Made by a program: the position numbers and the translations under genes
Part shown: piece after piece, positions 1 to 6,503 of the stretch
Position numbering within the stretch: position 1 is the stretch's first letter
Layout: each line of letters opens with the position of its first letter
Assembly: GCA_023411405.1 (NCBI GenBank)
Contig: JAEYOU010000359.1
Span: 1 to 29,542 of the forward strand
Length of the DNA stretch: 29,542 nucleotides
Reading direction: 5' to 3'
DNA from: Pseudomonadota bacterium
GTDB lineage: Bacteria > Myxococcota > Myxococcia > Myxococcales > Anaeromyxobacteraceae
The notes under the pieces: model-generated
The model's database searches: none
The model's input: only the letters and a program-made list of their open reading frames with translations
Told to the model about the DNA's origin: nothing

Positions 1-546
1 GGCGGAGGAGATCACGGTCAGCCGGCCGTGTCCATGGGAGGCCGCGCCGGGCACCGCTCGCCCTTCGACAGGCTCAGGGCGAGCGGCCAGGCAACGTCGC
101 GAGCGGAGCGGAGGCAGTGACGAGCGGGACGCCTCGAGCCCCTTCACCGGAACCGTCACGAGGGCGGGCCGACCCTGCGTCGACCGACCGAGCGGAGACG
201 CGCCCTGGACTACGTCCCCCCAGTACGGACGCCGCCTGCAATTTGCGGGACGGCGACGCGAGGTCACCGGTCCACCAGCACTCCGCCGACCATCGAGCGC
301 GCCGGCCCGCACGGAATTGCAGGCGCTTCCCGAGCGCGCTGTACCGCCTCCAGTGCGCATCCGATCCGGGCCGCGTCGTAGCGACGGAGGGCGCCGCAGG
401 GTTGGACCGTCCCACGCGGGCCCTCCTCCCATCCCACCCCGGCTCGAGGCGTTCCTGCGAGGAGCAACGAGCGGAGCGAGCAGGTCGGCCCCATTGCTCG
501 CGGACAGGTGACTCCTCGGGAACGCGGCACTTGCTCCAACACGATC
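1..546. other. Intergenic stretch downstream of the GH13 gene
   Basis: No convincing gene is visible here. The open frames that cross it are low-complexity Arg/Pro/Ala readings running into the antisense of the GH13 gene. It holds one perfect hairpin repeat (54-86) and a long-range inverted repeat, GCCTGCAATT at 234-243 against AATTGCAGGC at 315-324, enclosing 71 bases. The first 50 bases could belong to the flank of a gene outside the window, which cannot be judged. Confidence 0.6.
54..86. repeat. Dispersed hairpin repeat, copy A1
   Basis: A perfect 11-bp stem, CCGCTCGCCCT (54-64) with AGGGCGAGCGG (76-86), encloses the 11-base loop TCGACAGGCTC. The same loop, or its complement, returns at 9486-9496 and 29064-29074 with different stems, and a decayed copy lies at 22097-22127. 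It belongs to a class of short palindromic repeats dispersed in GC-rich genomes. The role here is unknown; a structured RNA or transcript end is possible, but no T-run follows. Confidence 0.8.
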
Positions 547-2181
547 CTAGCGCTCCGGCGCGAGCACCACCGCCTCGTGCGGGCGGAGCACGAGCTCCCC
601 CTCCCTGCCGACCGCCGCGCCCGGGTGCGTCGACGCGAGGACCGCCGCGCGGCCCGCCACGCGGACGCGCTGCGCCGCCGCCGAGAAGCTCACGAGCACG
701 CGCACGAGCTCGCCCGCCTCCGCCCGCTCGTACGCGAACACCTCCGGCGGGAACCCCTCGAGCGCCCGGTAGGACCCGGCGTGAAGCGCCGGCCGCGCTC
801 GGCGGAGGCGGAGGAGGGCGCGGGTGAGCGAGAGCATGCTCCCGGGATCTCCCGCCTGCGCCGCGGCGCTCCTCCGCGCCGCGTCCGGCGCCAGCGGCAG
901 CCAGGGCGTCACCCCCGGCGCCGCGAACCCGGCGTTGGCGGCGCCGTCCCAGAGCATCGGCGCGCGCTCCGGGTCTCGCCCGAGCCCGAGCCCCGGGACG
1001 CGCTTCCCGAAGGGATCCTGGACGCGGTCCGGCGACACGGACACGTCCTCCATCCCGAGCTCGTCGCCTTGGTAGATCGTCGGGGTGCCGCGGAGGGTGA
1101 GGAGGAGGACCATGGCCGCGCGCGCCTGCGCTGCGCCCAGGCGCGTCGCGACGCGCGACTCGTCGTGGTTCCCGAGCACCCAGTTCGGCCAGGCGCCCGC
1201 GGGCAGCACCGCCTCCATCGCGTCCACCGCGGCGCGGACGGCGGCCGCGTTCCACGGCGTCGCGAGGAGCGTGAAGTTGAAGGGGAGGTGGAGCTCGTCG
1301 AGCCCTGCCCCGTACCAGGCCACGAGCGCCCGCGGGTCGTACACATGGATCTCGCCGATGGCCACCCGGGCGCGCCGTGGGTCGTGGCCGTCCACGAGCC
1401 GGCGGATCTCGCGGTAGACGTCGTGCGCGTCCGCGTGCGCGCCGTCGTGGACGTGGAGCTGCGCGTCGTAGTGGCCCAGGCTCTTGTGGAAGCCGCGCGC
1501 CGTCCCGGGGTTGGGCGGGTTGTCCCGGAGCTCCGGGTCCTTGAGGATCCGGTGCGCGACGTCGATCCGGAACCCGTCCACGCCGCGGTCGAGCCAGAAG
1601 CGGAGCGTGTCGAGCATCGCGCGCCGCAGCTCCGGGTTCCGCCAGTTGAGATCCGGCTGCTCGGGAAGGAAGAGGTGGAGGTAGTACTGGCCCGTGGCCG
1701 CGTCGAAGGTCCAGGCCGGACCCCCGAACGTCGCGGCCCAGTTGTTGGGCGCTCCGCCGCCCGGCGCCGGGTCGCGCCAGACGTACCAGTCGCGGCGGGG
1801 ATCGGTCCGGCTCCGGCGCGACGCCTGGAACCAGGGGTGCTGGTCGCTGGAGTGGTTCGGGACCCAGTCGACGATCACCTTCAGGCCGCGCTCGTGGGCG
1901 CCGGCGAGGAGGCGGTCGAAGTCGTCGAGCGTGCCGAAGAGCGGATCGACGCCGCAGTAGTCGGCGACGTCGTAGCCGAAGTCCTTCATCGGCGAGGGGT
2001 AGAACGGCGAGATCCAGACCGCGTCCACGCCGAGCGAGACGAGGTGATCGAGCCTCGAGGTGATCCCCGGGAGGTCGCCGACGCCGTCGCCGTTCGAGTC
2101 CTGAAAGGAGCGCGGGTACACCTGGTAGACGACGCCGGTCTGCCACCAGGGGAGCGCCCCGTCCACGCTGGCCATGCCCAT
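547..2181 (-). CDS. GH13 alpha-amylase-family glycosidase, probable alpha-glucosidase / oligo-1,6-glucosidase
   Basis: This 544-residue protein has the usual length of intracellular GH13 exo-acting alpha-glucosidases. All GH13 signature regions are visible: region I DWVPNH (105-110), QPDLNW (175-180), region II GFRIDVAH (203-210) with nucleophile Asp207, region III GEIH with acid/base Glu277, and region IV LGNHD with Asp340. QPDLNW is typical of the oligo-1,6-glucosidase / alpha-glucosidase / trehalulose-type subfamilies. No signal peptide is seen, so it probably acts on small alpha-glucosides in the cytoplasm. The exact substrate (maltose, isomaltose, sucrose, trehalose) cannot be fixed from sequence. 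The ATG at 2181 lacks a strong ribosome site; an ATG two codons further in is an alternative. It is a single-gene unit flanked on both sides by repeat-rich intergenic DNA, with no transporter or regulator beside it. A 7-bp palindrome lies 20-40 bases upstream. Confidence 0.93.
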   Translation of the reverse strand: MGMASVDGALPWWQTGVVYQVYPRSFQDSNGDGVGDLPGITSRLDHLVSLGVDAVWISPFYPSPMKDFGYDVADYCGVDPLFGTLDDFDRLLAGAHERGLKVIVDWVPNHSSDQHPWFQASRRSRTDPRRDWYVWRDPAPGGGAPNNWAATFGGPAWTFDAATGQYYLHLFLPEQPDLNWRNPELRRAMLDTLRFWLDRGVDGFRIDVAHRILKDPELRDNPPNPGTARGFHKSLGHYDAQLHVHDGAHADAHDVYREIRRLVDGHDPRRARVAIGEIHVYDPRALVAWYGAGLDELHLPFNFTLLATPWNAAAVRAAVDAMEAVLPAGAWPNWVLGNHDESRVATRLGAAQARAAMVLLLTLRGTPTIYQGDELGMEDVSVSPDRVQDPFGKRVPGLGLGRDPERAPMLWDGAANAGFAAPGVTPWLPLAPDAARRSAAAQAGDPGSMLSLTRALLRLRRARPALHAGSYRALEGFPPEVFAYERAEAGELVRVLVSFSAAAQRVRVAGRAAVLASTHPGAAVGREGELVLRPHEAVVLAPER

Positions 2182-2200
2182 GGTTGGAAGTGTAGGTCCG

Positions 2201-2221
2201 GTCGGAGACTCGTGCTCCGAC
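2201..2221 (-). promoter_or_regulatory. Palindrome upstream of the GH13 gene, possible operator
   Basis: GTCGGAG (2201-2207) and CTCCGAC (2215-2221) form a perfect 7-bp inverted repeat with a 7-base spacer, 20-40 bases upstream of the GH13 start codon. Position and symmetry fit an operator or a 5'-leader hairpin. No regulator gene is adjacent, so this is inference. Confidence 0.3.
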
Positions 2222-2260
2222 GGCCTGTGCCCGGAGCGCCGATCCCGACCGTCGTTGGCC

Positions 2261-2360
2261 GTACGCCTCGGGGAGTGATGGGCGATCGCCCCGAGGGGCG
2301 GCCGGCCGGGCCCGGCGGAGCGAGCCGACCATCCGCGCAGGCGCCGAACGTCGGCTGCCG
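2261..2360. repeat. Shortened copy of the long repeat found at the parS locus
   Basis: This stretch joins pieces that also occur in the two arms of the large inverted repeat at 21256-22068. It opens with GTACGCCTCG, continues with a CGAGGGGCGGCC segment, then GGAGCGAGCCGACCAT and GCGCAGGCGCCGAACG, in the same order as in the arms (as read at 21256) for the first part and in the complementary sense for the second. CCTCGGGG (2266-2273) pairs with CCCCGAGG (2289-2296), and the arms keep a shorter CCTCG/CGAGG pair. It is a dispersed intergenic repeat with no coding content. Confidence 0.6.
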
Positions 2361-2417
2361 TGGCGCGCGCGCGGAAGGGAGTGAGCGCGCGCGCCGCCGA
2401 TTCCAGGGAAACCGGCG

Positions 2418-2465
2418 CTTCGACTCCGCCCCGCCTGACGGCGGGGCCACGCTCAGCACGAACGG
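2418..2465. repeat. Dispersed hairpin repeat, copy B1
   Basis: Flanks CTTCGACTCCG and ACGCTC...GAACGG surround a perfect stem-loop, CCCCGCC (2429-2435), TGAC, GGCGGGG (2440-2446). The same flanks with a different but equally perfect stem occur at 14886-14936. It lies between ychF and the GH13 gene on the minus strand and could end ychF transcription, although no T-run follows. Confidence 0.65.
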
Positions 2466-2493
2466 AAGTGGGCAGGCAACAGGGGGCGCGGCG

Positions 2494-3606
2494 CTAGACG
2501 TTGAACCGGAAGTGCATGCAGTCCCCGTCCTGCACCACGTACTCCTTGCCCTCGATCCGGAGCTTGCCCTTCTCGCGGCAGGCGGCCTCGGTCTTGAGCT
2601 CGAGCCAGTCCTCGATCCGGATCACCTCGGCCTTGATGAACCCCTTCTCGAAGTCCGTGTGGATCACGGCGGCGGCCTGCGGCGCCCGCCAGCCGCGGTG
2701 GATCGTCCAGGCGCGGCACTCCTGCTCACCCGCCGTGAAGTAGGTCGCGAGGTCGAGCAGCCGGTAGGCCGCGTGGACGAGGCGGTCGAGGCCGGGCTCG
2801 GTGAGGCCCACCGCGTGCAGGTATTCGTCCCGCTCCCCGGGGGGGAGGGCGACGAGCTCGGCCTCGACCTTGCCCGAGATCTCCACCCACTGCGCCCCCT
2901 CCTCCTCCGCCATCGCCTTCACCGCCTGGATGCGCGGGTCCGTCGCCTCCTTGCCGAGCTGACCCTCGTGTACGTTGGCGATGTAGAGCACCGGCTTCTG
3001 CGTGAGCAGGAAGAGGTCGGCGATCGCCGCGCGGTCGTCGTCGGTGAGCGCCTGACGCCGGACCGGCGTCCCCGCCTCGAGGCCCGCCTTCACCTTGTCG
3101 AGCGCCGCGAGCTCCGCCTTGGCGAGCTCGCCCGCCTTCCCGGGCGCCTTGGTGTTCTTCTGGGTCCGCTCGCGCCGCTTCTCGAGCGAGTCCAAATCCT
3201 TCAGCATGAGCTCCGTCTCGACGACGTCCCGGTCGCCGCGCGGGTCCACCGCGCCGCCGACGTGCACGACGTCCGGGTCCTCGAAGCAGCGGAGCACGTG
3301 CGCGACCGCGTCCACCTCGCGGATGTTCGCGAGGAACTGGTTCCCGAGCCCCTCGCCCCTCGAGGCGCCGGCGACCAGGCCCGCGATGTCCACGAACTGG
3401 AGCGTGGTGGGGACGACGCGCTTCGGCTTCACGACCGCCGCGAGCGCTTCGAGGCGCGGATCGGGCACCGGAACGACGCCCACGTTCGGCTCGATGGTGC
3501 AGAACGGGTAGTTGGCCGCGGCGGCCTGCGCCGTGCCGAGGAGCGCGTTGAAGAGGGTGGACTTCCCCACGTTGGGGAGACCGACGATGCCGACCGAGAG
3601 ACCCAT
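2494..3606 (-). CDS. ychF: Redox-responsive ATPase YchF (OLA1/Obg-like family)
   Basis: At 370 residues it matches the family length (about 363). The N-terminus has the P-loop GLPNVGKST (9-17). DIAG begins at Asp73, and a G4-type NVHE sequence replaces the NKxD of true GTPases, in line with the family's preference for ATP. A coiled-coil insertion follows (roughly 130-190), and the C-terminal TGS domain ends in DGDCMHFRFNV. YchF binds ribosomes and is a negative factor in oxidative-stress responses in other bacteria. The ATG at 3606 begins the canonical MGLSVGIVGLPNVGKS start. It follows the F0 cluster on the same strand but is separated by 114 bases holding a strong terminator-like hairpin, so it is probably transcribed apart. 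Confidence 0.97.
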   Translation of the reverse strand: MGLSVGIVGLPNVGKSTLFNALLGTAQAAAANYPFCTIEPNVGVVPVPDPRLEALAAVVKPKRVVPTTLQFVDIAGLVAGASRGEGLGNQFLANIREVDAVAHVLRCFEDPDVVHVGGAVDPRGDRDVVETELMLKDLDSLEKRRERTQKNTKAPGKAGELAKAELAALDKVKAGLEAGTPVRRQALTDDDRAAIADLFLLTQKPVLYIANVHEGQLGKEATDPRIQAVKAMAEEEGAQWVEISGKVEAELVALPPGERDEYLHAVGLTEPGLDRLVHAAYRLLDLATYFTAGEQECRAWTIHRGWRAPQAAAVIHTDFEKGFIKAEVIRIEDWLELKTEAACREKGKLRIEGKEYVVQDGDCMHFRFNV

Positions 3607-3664
3607 CTCTTGCTGCCCTTCCCGCCGCGCGGGGGCGCGGCCAGTGGTTCCTCGAAAACGAATC

Positions 3665-3697
3665 CGAGCCCGGCCGCTCGGGGGCGGCGCGGGCTCG
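3665..3697 (-). terminator. Rho-independent-type terminator after atpF
   Basis: On the minus strand, CGAGCCCG + CGCC pairs with GCGG + CGGGCTCG in a long GC stem with a one-to-two-base internal bulge. A T-rich tail containing TTTT (about 3654-3657) follows. It begins 24 bases beyond the atpF stop, so it likely ends the F0 transcript before ychF. Confidence 0.65.
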
Positions 3698-3720
3698 GCG
3701 CACAGGTCTGGGACGACCTT

Positions 3721-4260
3721 TTAGCTCACCTTCTCCCGCGGGAGCTGGGAGATGTACTCCTCGACGAGGGTGCGCTGCGCCTTCGCGTCGAGGTTGGCCT
3801 TGATGAGCCGCGCGGCCGCGTCGATGGCGAGGTCCACCACCTCCGCCTTGAGCTCGGCGCGGGCGCGCCCGAGCTCCTCGGCGACCTGCTTGCGCGCGTC
3901 CGCGAGCAGCGCGTCCGCCTCCCGCTGGGCCCGCGCCGTGAGGTCCTGGCGGAGGACCTCGACCTCCTGCTGGTTGCGGCGGGCGAGCTCCGCCGCCTCG
4001 CGCTGCGCGTGGGCCAGGGCCTCCTTCTGCTCGGCGAGCAGCTTCTCGGCCTGGGCCCGCTCGTGCTTTGCCTGCTCGAGCGCCTCGCGGATGGTCCGCT
4101 CGCGCTCGTCGAGCATGCCGACGATCGGCCCCCAGGCGAACCGCCGCAGGACGAAGAGCAGCAGCAGGAAGGTGATTCCGGTCCAGAGCGTCAGGCCGGG
4201 ATTGATCGAGGTGAGCCCGCCCGCGGCCAGGACCGTCGGGAGGGCGGCGACGGCGGACAT
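3721..4260 (-). CDS. atpF: F0 ATP synthase subunit b
   Basis: A 179-residue peripheral-stalk subunit that links the membrane a-subunit to delta and F1. One membrane segment (about 24-42, WTGITFLLLLFVLRRFAWGPI) is followed by a long, charged, Ala/Glu/Arg-rich helix (about 50-150) that dimerises as a right-handed coiled coil in this family. Only one b gene is seen, so a homodimer is likely, not a b/b' pair. It starts 10 bases after the atpE stop with a GGAGG-like site inside that gap (revcomp of 4262-4269), as expected in an operon. It is the last gene of the F0 cluster, ahead of the terminator. Confidence 0.95.
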   Translation of the reverse strand: MSAVAALPTVLAAGGLTSINPGLTLWTGITFLLLLFVLRRFAWGPIVGMLDERERTIREALEQAKHERAQAEKLLAEQKEALAHAQREAAELARRNQQEVEVLRQDLTARAQREADALLADARKQVAEELGRARAELKAEVVDLAIDAAARLIKANLDAKAQRTLVEEYISQLPREKVS

Positions 4261-4270
4261 GCGGAGCCTC

Positions 4271-4498
4271 CTACTTGAGGGCGAGCAGCAGGCAGACGAC
4301 GATCGCGAAGAGCGTCGCGCCCTCGATGAGCGCGGCGGCGATGATCATGCCGGTCCGCAGGTCGTTCGCGGCGGCGGGCTGGCGGGCGGTGCCCTCCATG
4401 GCGGCGGCGGCCAGGCGGCCGATGCCGAGGCCGGCGCCGAGCACGGCGAGGCCGGCCCCGAAGCCGGCGGAGAGAAAGGCAAGCGCGACTGGTTCCAT
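4271..4498 (-). CDS. atpE: F0 ATP synthase subunit c (proteolipid ring)
   Basis: A 75-residue hairpin of two membrane helices. Helix 1 is Gly/Ala-rich (GAGLAVLGAGLGIGRLAAAA). The polar loop is GTARQPAA, and helix 2 (about 48-73) carries the ion-binding carboxylate Glu59 in LIEGATLF. The residues after Glu are Gly-Ala, not the Ser/Thr pair and Tyr of sodium-type c-rings, so proton coupling is inferred. The start at 4498 gives the expected family length; the larger frame extending upstream runs antisense to nothing real and over atpB in another frame. It lies 77 bases after atpB and 10 before atpF. Confidence 0.96.
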   Translation of the reverse strand: MEPVALAFLSAGFGAGLAVLGAGLGIGRLAAAAMEGTARQPAAANDLRTGMIIAAALIEGATLFAIVVCLLLALK

Positions 4499-4575
4499 CT
4501 CGGATCTCCTCGTCTCAGGATGCGTGTTCGCGGGGGTGCCGGGCCGCGGATCCCGGGGCGCGTGCGGCGCTCTGC

Positions 4576-5631
4576 CTACCCATGCCCGGGGGCTCCCCCG
4601 GGCACGTGTGAACCGTGTCCTTCGTGCTGCGAGCCCGTGCCCGGTCCGGCGTGCGCGTGCGCTGCCTCGCCCGGGCCATGGCCGTGCGTCTGGAGCCCGG
4701 CGCCGATGAAGAGCGCCGAGAGCATCGTGAAGATGTACGCCTGCACGAGCGCCACGAACAGCTCGAGCAGGAAGATCCCGAGCGCCATCGGGACTGCGCC
4801 CAGGGCGACCCAGGGCGAGATGACGAAGATGAGCCCGAGGAGCGCCAGGATCACGAAGTGCCCGGCCACCATGTTGGCGAAGAGACGGACGGTGAGGGCG
4901 AAGGGCTTCGTGAAGAGCCCCAGCAGCTCGACGGGCACCATGATGAACCAGAGCGGCCAGAGCGCCTTCGGCACGCCGCCGGTGAGGTGCGCGAGGAAGC
5001 CGCCGAGCCCCATTGAGCGGATCGCCGCGATCTGCGTGATGAAGAAGGTGAAGAGAGCCATCATCACCGTCACCGAGAGGTTGGCGGTGGCGGTGGCCGA
5101 CCACGGCACGAGGCCGATGAGGTTCATGAACAGGATGAAGAAGAACGCGGTGACGAGGTACGGCACGTACCGGTCCGCGTGCGCCTTCCCCACGTTCGGG
5201 ATCGCGATCTCGTTCCGGACGAAGGCGACGAGCGTCTCGACGAAGTTGTAGAGGCCGCGCGGCACGAGGCTCCGCTTGCGGCTGGCGAGGATCACGACCA
5301 GCGCGAGCACGAGCGCCGAGACCCACATCATGACGACGTGGCGCGTCGGCGTGAGGTCGAGCGCGGGGTGCTCCGGCGTCCCGCCGAACTGGAGCGTCGA
5401 GCCGAACGCCTTCCGGAGATCGACCTCGCACGCCCACGACCAGCCGCCGCAGTACCCGGGCAGCTCCATGACGTAGCCGTCCGCGACGTGGTGGAGCATC
5501 ACCGCGCCGATGTCCTGGCCGCCGCCGTGCGCACCGCCCTCGTGCGCCGCCTCGGCCTGCGCCGCCGACGCGCTCGACCCACCCGCGAGCGCGAGCGCCA
5601 CCACCACCGCCAACGTCCGGACCGTCTTCAT
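4576..5631 (-). CDS. atpB: F0 ATP synthase subunit a
   Basis: A 351-residue proton-channel subunit, longer than the usual 230-290. The core is canonical: several membrane helices from about residue 100 on, with the stator arginine in LTVRLFANMVAGHF and a polar last-helix region LLELFVALVQAYIF. Two additions stand out. The N-terminus looks like a cleavable signal peptide (MKTVRTLAVVVALALAGGSSASA) followed by a His/Gly-rich stretch and a segment with two Cys (GYCGGWSWACEVD). The C-terminus ends in about 38 residues rich in His, Gly and Ala after GAGLQ. Its ATG overlaps the stop of the upstream atpI in ATGA, implying translational coupling. Signal-like N-termini on subunit a occur in some delta-proteobacterial and related lineages; the His tail is less usual. 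Confidence 0.96.
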   Translation of the reverse strand: MKTVRTLAVVVALALAGGSSASAAQAEAAHEGGAHGGGQDIGAVMLHHVADGYVMELPGYCGGWSWACEVDLRKAFGSTLQFGGTPEHPALDLTPTRHVVMMWVSALVLALVVILASRKRSLVPRGLYNFVETLVAFVRNEIAIPNVGKAHADRYVPYLVTAFFFILFMNLIGLVPWSATATANLSVTVMMALFTFFITQIAAIRSMGLGGFLAHLTGGVPKALWPLWFIMVPVELLGLFTKPFALTVRLFANMVAGHFVILALLGLIFVISPWVALGAVPMALGIFLLELFVALVQAYIFTMLSALFIGAGLQTHGHGPGEAAHAHAGPGTGSQHEGHGSHVPGGAPGHG

Positions 5632-6020
5632 GCGGAGGACCCCGCGCGCCGCCCCAGGCGCTGCACGTACGAGCCCTCGATCGCGGCGAGGGCGAAGAAG
5701 ACCACGAAGAAGCCGAGCACGAACCCCGGGACGCTCTCGCCGGTCTTCACGACCACGATGGTCCCGACGGCGACGAGCACGAGCCGCGCGAGGAACCCGA
5801 GCACGAGCACCGCGAGCGCCGCCTGCACCCTCGCGCCCGCGCCGGCCCACCGCCCCATCGCCTGGATCGAGAGGAGGCCGGCCGCGCCCGAGAGCGCCAC
5901 GCCCAGGACCGCGCCGGTCCGGTGCGACCCGGAGGCGAGCGCGCCGACGAGCGCCGCGACGACCGCCGCGATGGCCCAGACCTTGTGGCTCCCCCCACGC
6001 GGCGTCATTTCCTCTTCCAT
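5628..6020 (-). CDS. atpI: ATP synthase subunit I-like membrane protein
   Basis: A 130-residue protein with four predicted membrane helices (about 13-29, 36-53, 66-90, 98-115). It sits directly before atpB, where AtpI lies in many atp operons. AtpI helps assemble or stabilise the c-ring. Sequence similarity of this family is weak, so the call rests on topology and place. The ATG at 6020 is chosen because GAGG lies 9 bases upstream; the frame runs further 5' into atpZ but without a better start, and the ATG at 6008 would leave too short a spacer. It overlaps atpB by four bases (ATGA) and begins 26 bases after the atpZ stop. Confidence 0.75.
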   Translation of the reverse strand: MEEEMTPRGGSHKVWAIAAVVAALVGALASGSHRTGAVLGVALSGAAGLLSIQAMGRWAGAGARVQAALAVLVLGFLARLVLVAVGTIVVVKTGESVPGFVLGFFVVFFALAAIEGSYVQRLGRRAGSSA

Positions 6021-6046
6021 GGCGACAGTCCTCGGCGCGGGGAGGC

Positions 6047-6355
6047 TCACCGGCCCGTCCTCTTGCCCAGGACCTGCCGAAAGAAGCTCACGAATCCACC
6101 CACCATCCCGAACAGCGCTCCGGCGAGCGTGAACCACGGCGTCCGCGTCCCGACCTTCTTGTCGATCCAGTACCCGAGCAGCGTGCAGCCCAGGACGGCG
6201 CCGATCAGGCTCGACGACGCCCCCATGTAAGGCGCCGCCTTGCGATACGCCTCTCCCAGGTTGGCGGCGCCGCTCTGTTTCCCGCCCTTCTCGTCGCGGG
6301 GCTGGACCACCGGGTCCTTTCGGCCGGGCGCGCTCGCGAAAACCGCCCGGGCCAT
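6047..6355 (-). CDS. atpZ: AtpZ/AtpI-family F0F1 accessory protein
   Basis: A 102-residue protein with a charged N-terminus and two membrane helices (about 45-62 and 73-92). The family signature GAVLGCTLLGYWIDKKVGTRTPWFTLAGALFGMVGGF is split across both helices, with the conserved GYWIDKKVGT loop. AtpZ and AtpI proteins form a membrane assembly factor, and possibly a divalent-cation channel, that accompanies F0. It is the first gene of the F0 cluster, 24 bases downstream of a predicted transcription start. The ATG at 6355 has little Shine-Dalgarno sequence; a GTG at 6310 with AAAGGA just upstream would give an 87-residue product and is a real alternative. Confidence 0.85.
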   Translation of the reverse strand: MARAVFASAPGRKDPVVQPRDEKGGKQSGAANLGEAYRKAAPYMGASSSLIGAVLGCTLLGYWIDKKVGTRTPWFTLAGALFGMVGGFVSFFRQVLGKRTGR

Positions 6356-6385
6356 GCCTACTTGCACGGCAAGGAGGCGCCGGTG

Positions 6386-6414
6386 CAGATAGCAGCCGGA
6401 CCCCCTGCCGTCAA
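6386..6414 (-). promoter_or_regulatory. Probable sigma-70 promoter of the F0 cluster
   Basis: On the minus strand, TTGACG (6414-6409) and TATCTG (6391-6386) are separated by 17 bases, placing transcription start about 24 bases before atpZ. The -10 is weak, but the same TTGAC-N16/18-TA pattern appears before atpH, hsp20, dnaA and dnaN. Confidence 0.5.
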
Positions 6415-6503
6415 TGGGCGTTCGCGGTGCCCACCTTGGGTGTTGGATACCCTGCCTCGGGGACACGGCCAGACCCACCGGGCTGAGCGCCGACCCCGCC
6501 GGG

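Noticed and set aside
74..4278. Very long open frames antisense or out of frame to GH13, ychF and atpF (up to about 1256 codons)
   Set aside because: They are Arg/Pro/Ala/Glu-rich readings that mirror real genes on the other strand. Lack of stops is expected at this GC content, and none shows a domain.
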